Assembly (NCBI GenBank): GCA_014728875.1
Contig: WJKV01000114.1
Coordinates: 1 to 11,150 of the forward strand
Source: Candidatus Woesearchaeota archaeon
GTDB taxonomy: Archaea; Nanobdellota; Nanobdellia; Woesearchaeales; WJKV01
Direction of reading: 5' to 3'
DNA length: 11,150 bases
The position numbers were made by a program, and so were the translations under genes. The stretch's first letter is position 1. Each line of letters begins with the position of its first letter. Shown one piece after another: positions 7,008-11,150 of the stretch. The notes under the pieces are model-generated. The model did not search any database, was not told where the DNA came from, and worked only from the letters and a program-made list of their open reading frames with translations.

Positions 7008-8228
7008 TTATCTTAGCTTATGGACAGTTCCGCTGAACCTGACACTGCCCATCCATTCATTGTTGAATTCGTCAAGCTCTTCTATGCTATCTTCACTGTC
7101 AGCATAGAGCTTTAAAGACGGTCCGAGCGACCTGTACGGAAGTGTCGATGTAGGGATTTCCATCCTCAAATATGCCCGATCGTCCGGTTCAATGTCCTGC
7201 TTGTAAACGCCCGAAATTATTGTTTCGTCAGAATTCATCATCTCTCCTGCCACATAGAAAGTTCCTGTGCTCTTGCCGCCGCCTATGTTTTTGACATAGA
7301 CTCCGACCTCTATGCTTTCGCTGTCAGTCTTGTCAAGGAAAACAATGCTGTCGATCACCAGATCTGCCTGTGAAGTCTCTTGGCATCTGCTGTAACACTC
7401 GAACCTGTCATCGTCGAATCTTCCCTCTCCTATGTGCCTTCCGACTCCTGTTCCTATAGGACAGCAGAAGCCGTTCCTTTTCCTGCACAGGCTTTCCTTG
7501 CACAGCATCTCTTTGCAGATGCCGTCCTCGCACTGGCCAGGGCACGAAAAGGTTTCTGTCACAAAGACATCTCCTTCGCAGTATCCTTCAAGAAGCCTGG
7601 TATAGTCCTTGCATTCATCTATGTAAGTCCCTCCGGGGAATGTGACTGTCCCCTGCTTGTAATAGTCCTTGCCCTCGTCACTGTCAGTGCACGGCCCTTT
7701 CGGTGTCTGCAGCTCTGGTCCGCCCCGTACTGTTCCAGGGCCGCTGATATAGAACGGCAACAGCAGCCATTTCCCGCCGTTGCAGTCGTGCTCTTTTCCT
7801 TTTTCTATGGAACACGTGTATGCGATCACGAAATTATCCCCTGCGCTCAGCAGATCCAGGGATACAGGTATGAAAGTCTCTACCTTGCCCCTGCACCAGT
7901 TGGTCTTTTTGAATCTTGGACAGTCCAGCTTGACAGGCAGCCATTTATTGTCCCGTGACAAAACATAGATGTAGCCGAAGACATAATCATCCCTTATCTT
8001 GACGCTTGCGGCAGTCTCTGTTGTCTCGTGCAGCTCAAAATCAGAAGGAAACATCTGCATCTTTGTCTTTGCGATCGTCAGCCAGTCAGGCAGTGCCTGT
8101 CCTGCAGCGCCTATCGGACCTTTTGGCAGGCCTGGTTCGACAGGCACAGCAGGCTTTCTCAATACAAGAATCAAGACAATAACAAAGAATATAACAAGCA
8201 AAATAATCAATATCTTGGGATTTTTCAT
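7008..8228 (-). CDS. Membrane-anchored cysteine-rich surface protein with C-terminal CARDB-like domain
   Basis: 406 aa. Residues 5-23 form an N-terminal hydrophobic anchor, followed by a Pro/Gly linker. The exterior begins with a beta-rich region (about 50-165) holding four cysteines (103, 112, 139, 149). A cysteine-rich stretch at 180-282 carries twelve more: CTDSDEGKDYYKQG at 180-193, then Cys 206, 217, 229, 233, 238, 243, 248, 255, 256, 278 and 282. From memory, such CTDSD...C modules recur in DPANN surface proteins. The C-terminal 110 residues (about 287-395) fit a CARDB-type adhesion domain: DLVIDSIVF, VKNIGGGKSTGTF, and the closing DSIEELDEFNNEW. All 16 cysteines are outside the membrane and even in number, as expected if paired. 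The start is supported by AGGTG (8236-8240) seven bases before the ATG. The function is probably binding or envelope structure; no enzyme motif is visible. Confidence 0.75.
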   Translation of the reverse strand: MKNPKILIILLVIFFVIVLILVLRKPAVPVEPGLPKGPIGAAGQALPDWLTIAKTKMQMFPSDFELHETTETAASVKIRDDYVFGYIYVLSRDNKWLPVKLDCPRFKKTNWCRGKVETFIPVSLDLLSAGDNFVIAYTCSIEKGKEHDCNGGKWLLLPFYISGPGTVRGGPELQTPKGPCTDSDEGKDYYKQGTVTFPGGTYIDECKDYTRLLEGYCEGDVFVTETFSCPGQCEDGICKEMLCKESLCRKRNGFCCPIGTGVGRHIGEGRFDDDRFECYSRCQETSQADLVIDSIVFLDKTDSESIEVGVYVKNIGGGKSTGTFYVAGEMMNSDETIISGVYKQDIEPDDRAYLRMEIPTSTLPYRSLGPSLKLYADSEDSIEELDEFNNEWMGSVRFSGTVHKLR

Positions 8229-8235
8229 CTATCAG

Positions 8236-8240
8236 CACCT
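8236..8240 (-). promoter_or_regulatory. Shine-Dalgarno site for the 406-aa surface protein
   Basis: The minus strand reads AGGTG with 7 bases to the ATG at 8228, matching the archaeal GGTGA-type ribosome site. It fixes the start and, with the TATA box at 8266-8273, implies a leader of about 15 nt. Confidence 0.6.
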
Positions 8241-8265
8241 TTTTTAATTTAAGAAGAATTAATTG

Positions 8266-8273
8266 TATTTAAA
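8266..8273 (-). promoter_or_regulatory. Archaeal TATA box for the 406-aa surface protein
   Basis: The minus strand reads TTTAAATA, centred about 41 bases before the ATG at 8228. The predicted transcript start is near 8243, just upstream of the AGGTG ribosome site. Confidence 0.55.
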
Positions 8274-8285
8274 CTTTGTTGCTAA

Positions 8286-8762
8286 TTATTTTTCTATATA
8301 ATAGAAGCCGTAGATTGTTCGGGCATCAAATCCATGCCCCTGCATTGCTAGTGTTTTATCCAGAGGAACTTGAGCAATCAATTCATCTGTTGCTTCGCCC
8401 ATAAATTCCAGGCTGGGATGGGCGATCTTATCTGTTGCATCTCTCACCAGGCCCTTTATCGGCATTTCTTCTGAGCCATAAAGCAAAGAAAATACCAATA
8501 GCCCTCTTTCCTGGGGAGAGTACGGATATGGATGCAAAACACCTGAGACAAAATAAATTCCTTTGCCAGCAGTTTTGCCGGTAGAACCGGATACTTTATG
8601 AAAAGTTAGTCCTCTGCGTTCAATGTTCGAAAGTTCCTGCAATTCTTCTGCCAGAAATCTTTCAAAAACTTCATCTGCCAACGACGGTCTGCCGTCTTCG
8701 CGCAATCTGAGCGTATTTTCAATCCCTCCTCCATTGTCAATGTCTATGCTGACCCTTACCAT
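8286..8762 (-). CDS. Unrecognised 158-aa soluble protein
   Basis: I do not recognise a family. No signal peptide, membrane segment or cysteine is present; the protein is mixed alpha/beta with repeated glycines. Visible segments are RVSIDIDNGGGIENT near the N-terminus, an acidic helix (VFERFLAEELQELSNI), SGSTGKTAGKG in the middle, HPYPYSPQERG, and GHGFDARTIYGFYYIEK at the C-terminus. SGSTGKTAGKG superficially resembles a P-loop, but the GxxxxGK[ST] spacing does not fit. The frame is open from a TTG at 8777. I use the ATG at 8762 because the TATA box at 8786-8793 lies 27 bases before it, predicting a leaderless transcript that would not contain the TTG. The promoter overlaps the end of the upstream gene. 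Function unknown. Confidence 0.6.
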   Translation of the reverse strand: MVRVSIDIDNGGGIENTLRLREDGRPSLADEVFERFLAEELQELSNIERRGLTFHKVSGSTGKTAGKGIYFVSGVLHPYPYSPQERGLLVFSLLYGSEEMPIKGLVRDATDKIAHPSLEFMGEATDELIAQVPLDKTLAMQGHGFDARTIYGFYYIEK

Positions 8763-8785
8763 AAACTGTTTATGCAAAATATGAA

Positions 8786-8793
8786 TATATAAA
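8786..8793 (-). promoter_or_regulatory. Archaeal TATA box for the 158-aa protein
   Basis: The minus strand reads TTTATATA, centred 27-28 bases before the ATG at 8762. It lies in the 3' flank of the preceding gene, whose stop codon is at 8795-8797. It supports separate transcription and the ATG over the TTG at 8777. Confidence 0.55.
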
Positions 8794-8794
8794 T

Positions 8795-9454
8795 TTATCT
8801 GCCACTGATAAATTCAGCAAGATCCGATTTAAACCTGCTGTAATCAAACAGACCGGGTTCATAGCAGAGAAAAAGCTCGAGCTGAGGCAGTTTCTCTCTC
8901 ACCTCTTTCGGAACTCTTCTTTTTCTTTTCTTTCCAACAGGACAATGCTGCAGTGTTCCGTTGCTGTCCAGAGTGAAAGTGGCGACTGTCATCCTTTCTA
9001 TCAATGTCCCGTCATCCTCTGAATGGTTGTAATCAACAAACAGCTTTTCAGCATCGTAAGACCTTGTTCTAATCACATTGTTTGCAAACGCAAGCCTGTT
9101 CTTGTCCTTTATGTGCGGCGTTGCCTTGTCGCACAGAATCATGTAAACAAAACTGAAGCCTTTGTACAGCAGGGAATTCCTTCTTATCAAGGGCGCAAGG
9201 GAAGGATCAGCAGAAAGCAGCCTTACATTTTCATCATTATCCTTTATTTCTATTTTCGAATGATCAGACAGATAGAATGAGAATCTCTCCAAAAACGGAA
9301 GATTGTCCGGCTTTTTCTCTTTTGCTTTTCTTCTCTTGCTGCTCTGCCCGTGATAAACCCTGCGGAAGAACGCAATGTCAAGAACAGAAAAAACCTCTTC
9401 AAGAGAAACCTCTAGCCTTGTTTTTATTTCTGCTGTTGGGTCTATTGCTGACAC
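8795..9454 (-). CDS. Unrecognised 219-aa soluble protein with basic patches
   Basis: I do not recognise a family. There is no signal peptide or clear membrane span. The N-terminal helix region (8-35) is followed by a lysine/arginine cluster (SSKRRKAKEKK, 38-48), and a second basic cluster GKKRKRR lies at 174-180. Such patches would suit nucleic acid or phospholipid contact, but no known fold is evident. Three cysteines are scattered. The open frame extends to TTG at 9472, but the TATA box (9488-9496) predicts a transcript start near 9466, downstream of that TTG. The GTG at 9454 has GGTGG five to nine bases upstream and is the better start. The gene lies between two other unknown genes with separate promoters, so no operon partner points to its role. 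Confidence 0.55.
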   Translation of the reverse strand: MSAIDPTAEIKTRLEVSLEEVFSVLDIAFFRRVYHGQSSKRRKAKEKKPDNLPFLERFSFYLSDHSKIEIKDNDENVRLLSADPSLAPLIRRNSLLYKGFSFVYMILCDKATPHIKDKNRLAFANNVIRTRSYDAEKLFVDYNHSEDDGTLIERMTVATFTLDSNGTLQHCPVGKKRKRRVPKEVREKLPQLELFLCYEPGLFDYSRFKSDLAEFISGR

Positions 9455-9487
9455 ATTTCCACCAAGGACCAAAAACTAGCTAGATGC

Positions 9488-9496
9488 TATATAAAT
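9488..9496 (-). promoter_or_regulatory. Archaeal TATA box for the 219-aa protein
   Basis: The minus strand reads ATTTATATA in the 46-64 bp gap between two minus-strand genes. Its centre is 38 bases before the GTG at 9454, the same spacing as the other genes with a short leader, and only 20 before the TTG at 9472. Confidence 0.55.
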
Positions 9497-9518
9497 CTTA
9501 TCCAAAATGTATAGAGAA

Positions 9519-10292
9519 TTATTCTTCATCACGGCTGACAGGCCGCGCGAACTTCAATAAATGAGCATGCTCATAACGGATTCCCAGATTCCCGGCAAGC
9601 ATCATCTGGTATCTTCTCTTGTGCTCATCATCCCTGAACCTGAAAGGCCTTAAGCTGAATCTCTCCATTTCTTCCTGCATGACCATCTGGAACATCACTT
9701 CTGATGTATGGTCTCTTGCAAACTCATGTCCATGATATTCCAATTCTACATCTTCTGGTTTATACAATCTGATAGTCGGTCCGATTCTTGTCCGTTCTGA
9801 TTGATAATATGGAATTAATCCAAGAGTTATTGCTTTTAGATCCCTTTCCATCTGTTTCATCCAAATAATTTCTATGCCTGACTGCAATCCAACATGTCTT
9901 GTGCTCCATCTGTTCTGTCCGTGCGCGCTTTCCTGCCTGAAGAATTCATCGCCTTCGCCTTGGTGGCCTCTGTATAAAATGTGACAAGTATGAATATTGC
10001 CTGCACCTGCTGCAAGCATCTTTTTCCTGTAATCATTTGTAGGATAATGATTTACATTGCAGACAACAAGATACTCTGTGCCGTCTTCGCTTTTCTCTGC
10101 AAAGATGTGCCTTTTTCTTTGCTGGTTCAATCTTCTTGTTAAAGAACTAACATTGCCTTTCAGATTAGGGAACATTAAAGGCTCGAACTTGAATTGAGGT
10201 TCGATCCTGCAGAATTCGCCAGTTTCATCTAGTCTGTCACAGATGTGCTGCCTCATTGTTGTAAGCTTTTGGTTTGCGTTTGGTACTGCCAT
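9519..10292 (-). CDS. Unrecognised 257-aa soluble protein
   Basis: I do not recognise a family. The N-terminal 80 residues could form a winged-helix-like unit: a helix at MRQHICDRLDETGEF (13-27), a second helix at SSLTRRLNQQRKRHIFAEK with several arginines, then a strand pair at TEYLVVCNV. This is a guess from pattern only. The middle is rich in His, Arg and Gln (CHILYRGHQGEGDEFFRQ; ESAHGQNRWSTRHVG), and the C-terminal third is helical and charged (VMFQMVMQEEMERFSLRPFR). There is no membrane segment or signal peptide. The start ATG is preceded by GAGG at 10297-10300, four bases away, and a TATA box at 10331-10339. It is divergent from the membrane protein gene at 10423. Function unknown. Confidence 0.62.
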   Translation of the reverse strand: MAVPNANQKLTTMRQHICDRLDETGEFCRIEPQFKFEPLMFPNLKGNVSSLTRRLNQQRKRHIFAEKSEDGTEYLVVCNVNHYPTNDYRKKMLAAGAGNIHTCHILYRGHQGEGDEFFRQESAHGQNRWSTRHVGLQSGIEIIWMKQMERDLKAITLGLIPYYQSERTRIGPTIRLYKPEDVELEYHGHEFARDHTSEVMFQMVMQEEMERFSLRPFRFRDDEHKRRYQMMLAGNLGIRYEHAHLLKFARPVSRDEE

Positions 10293-10296
10293 TTTT

Positions 10297-10300
10297 CCTC
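10297..10300 (-). promoter_or_regulatory. Shine-Dalgarno-like site for the 257-aa protein
   Basis: The minus strand reads GAGG four bases before the ATG at 10292. It lies within the short leader predicted from the TATA box at 10331-10339 and supports this start. Confidence 0.45.
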
Positions 10301-10330
10301 TTTTCTATATATAAAACAGCTGCCAGGCCC

Positions 10331-10339
10331 TTTATAAAA
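10331..10339 (-). promoter_or_regulatory. Archaeal TATA box for the 257-aa protein
   Basis: The minus strand reads TTTTATAAA, centred about 43 bases before the ATG. A second A/T-rich TATATATA run at about 10306-10315 lies only some 18 bases from the ATG, too close to serve this start. Confidence 0.5.
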
Positions 10340-10380
10340 CTTACGGGGTTATATGCGGAGAATATTCGGAAATTTTTCAG

Positions 10381-10396
10381 GCGAAATATATAAATA
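10381..10396 (+). promoter_or_regulatory. BRE plus TATA box for the right-edge membrane protein
   Basis: GCGAAA followed directly by TATATAAATA matches the archaeal factor-B recognition element plus TATA box arrangement. The predicted transcript start is near 10417, six bases or so before the GTG at 10423. It faces away from the TATA box at 10331-10339 within a 130-bp divergent region. Confidence 0.6.
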
Positions 10397-10422
10397 CAGG
10401 GGATGCATATTGATTGGCAGAG

Positions 10423-11150
10423 GTGAGCCATATTTCTTCAAAAAGACAGGGCCTAGAAAATGAAGTATCAGCAGGTGAATGGGATTTTAAGCTTACTTCT
10501 ATCTCTCCTCATCCGTTTATAGAATATCTTAAGAAATATGGAGGAGAAGAAGTCAATATAGGTCCGAGACTGAAAGACGGCAGCATTGCGAGCGACAGGT
10601 GGCTTCCTGCAATATACAATCCTTTCATAGATGATCTGAAAGGAACAGCACAGATGACTGCAAAGGCAGGGCAGAAAGGCTATATCACAAGGGAAGAGAT
10701 AGAGCAGATAGTGACAAGAGACACTTACTCATTGCTGCGTTCATGGAAGCAGGAATGGCTAAAGGATGACAGCCTTTATGACGGTCTTGTGGATGCACTG
10801 CACGAGAACAGCAGGAAAGTCGCGTACAGTGTCTGCTCAGAAAGAAAAATAATGGTCTATGATCCTTTTGAGATGTTCAAGAGAATAAACAGAAAGACGA
10901 ACCTGATTATGGGCATGTTCATTGCGGGCTATCTGCTGCTGGCTGCACTGGGCGGCTTGTTTTATCATACCTACATGACAGACAAGAAAGAGATGGACGA
11001 TAATGCACAAAGAATAGAAAAGATGGTCAGCTACAACATACGCCAGTTCAAGAAAGAATACGATGTGGATGTCTTGATAGAAAAAAAGATCCTTCCCCTT
11101 TTCAAGAAAGAAAAAGAATTGACAATGGAAGAGGCAGAGTCAAGATTCAG
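10423..11150 (+). CDS. Unrecognised single-span membrane protein with charged coiled-coil-like segment, partial
   Basis: The frame is open from a GTG at 10423 to the right edge (242 codons) and has no stop in the window. The only other upstream start in frame is TTG at 10414, with a stop codon just before it. The promoter position favours GTG or leaves both open. The N-terminal 160 residues are soluble and charged, with one cysteine; the segment LIMGMFIAGYLLLAALGGLF (161-180) is a clear transmembrane helix. After it, a charged, helical region (DKKEMDDNAQRIEKM..., FKKEYDVDVLIEKK, FKKEKELTMEEAESRF) may form a coiled coil. The positive residues just before the span (KRINRKTN) suggest that the N-terminal part is cytoplasmic and the coiled coil outside. 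I know no family for it. Base composition is like its neighbours. Confidence 0.65.
   Translation, partial: MSHISSKRQGLENEVSAGEWDFKLTSISPHPFIEYLKKYGGEEVNIGPRLKDGSIASDRWLPAIYNPFIDDLKGTAQMTAKAGQKGYITREEIEQIVTRDTYSLLRSWKQEWLKDDSLYDGLVDALHENSRKVAYSVCSERKIMVYDPFEMFKRINRKTNLIMGMFIAGYLLLAALGGLFYHTYMTDKKEMDDNAQRIEKMVSYNIRQFKKEYDVDVLIEKKILPLFKKEKELTMEEAESRF

Noticed and set aside
8286..8762. P-loop NTPase reading of SGSTGKTAGKG in the 158-aa protein
   Set aside because: The GxxxxGK[ST] spacing does not fit, no Walker B segment follows, and the protein is too small for a typical P-loop domain.
9519..10292. Transcription regulator call for the 257-aa protein based on a winged-helix-like N-terminus
   Set aside because: The pattern is weak and no conserved family motif backs it, so it is left as a described unknown.
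10237..10431. Minus-strand 64-codon frame spanning the divergent promoter region
   Set aside because: It overlaps the 5' end of the 257-aa gene, covers both TATA boxes, and lacks a plausible ribosome site or domain.

Overview
The window reads as a densely packed piece of an archaeal genome, most likely a DPANN-type archaeon (Woesearchaeota/Pacearchaeota-like). The grounds are: archaeal TATA boxes at a regular distance from the starts; an aspartate carbamoyltransferase made of separate catalytic (PyrB) and zinc-binding regulatory (PyrI) chains; single-pass surface proteins with Ig-like, PGF-pre-PGF-like, CARDB-like and cysteine-rich modules; and leaderless genes beside genes with GGTG/GAGG ribosome sites. 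The lineage is inferred from gene content only. There are no tRNAs, rRNAs, CRISPR arrays or mobile elements that I can see, and no gene-free stretch over about 130 bp.

Left part (1-4726, minus strand): one five-gene operon, pyrB - pyrI - unknown 208-aa protein - radical SAM enzyme - HhH-GPD glycosylase-like protein. Each junction overlaps or is separated by 1 bp. The last gene has no stop inside the window and runs off the left edge (344 codons visible). It keeps the helix-hairpin-helix lysine and the downstream aspartate of the endonuclease III superfamily, plus four cysteines of a possible iron-sulfur loop. The gene before it is a radical SAM protein resembling the spore-photoproduct-lyase class. 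A radical SAM enzyme and a base-excision-type glycosylase translationally coupled behind pyrimidine biosynthesis genes is the most interesting signal here, and may be an undescribed DNA or RNA repair/modification system.

Middle part (4727-8228): a divergent promoter region separates pyrB from a plus-strand, membrane-anchored DsbA-like thiol oxidoreductase. That gene meets, stop codon to stop codon with no spacer, a minus-strand gene for a secreted membrane-anchored protein. Upstream of the latter lies a second anchored surface protein with 16 extracellular cysteines and a CARDB-like domain. The three look like a cell-envelope group in which the DsbA-like protein could form the disulfides of its neighbours.

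Right part (8286-10292, minus strand): three unrecognised soluble proteins, each with its own TATA box. The promoters suggest start codons downstream of the longest open frames for two of them. Finally (10423 to the right edge, plus strand) there is the start of an unrecognised membrane protein with one transmembrane segment and a charged coiled-coil-like region, divergent from the last of the three.
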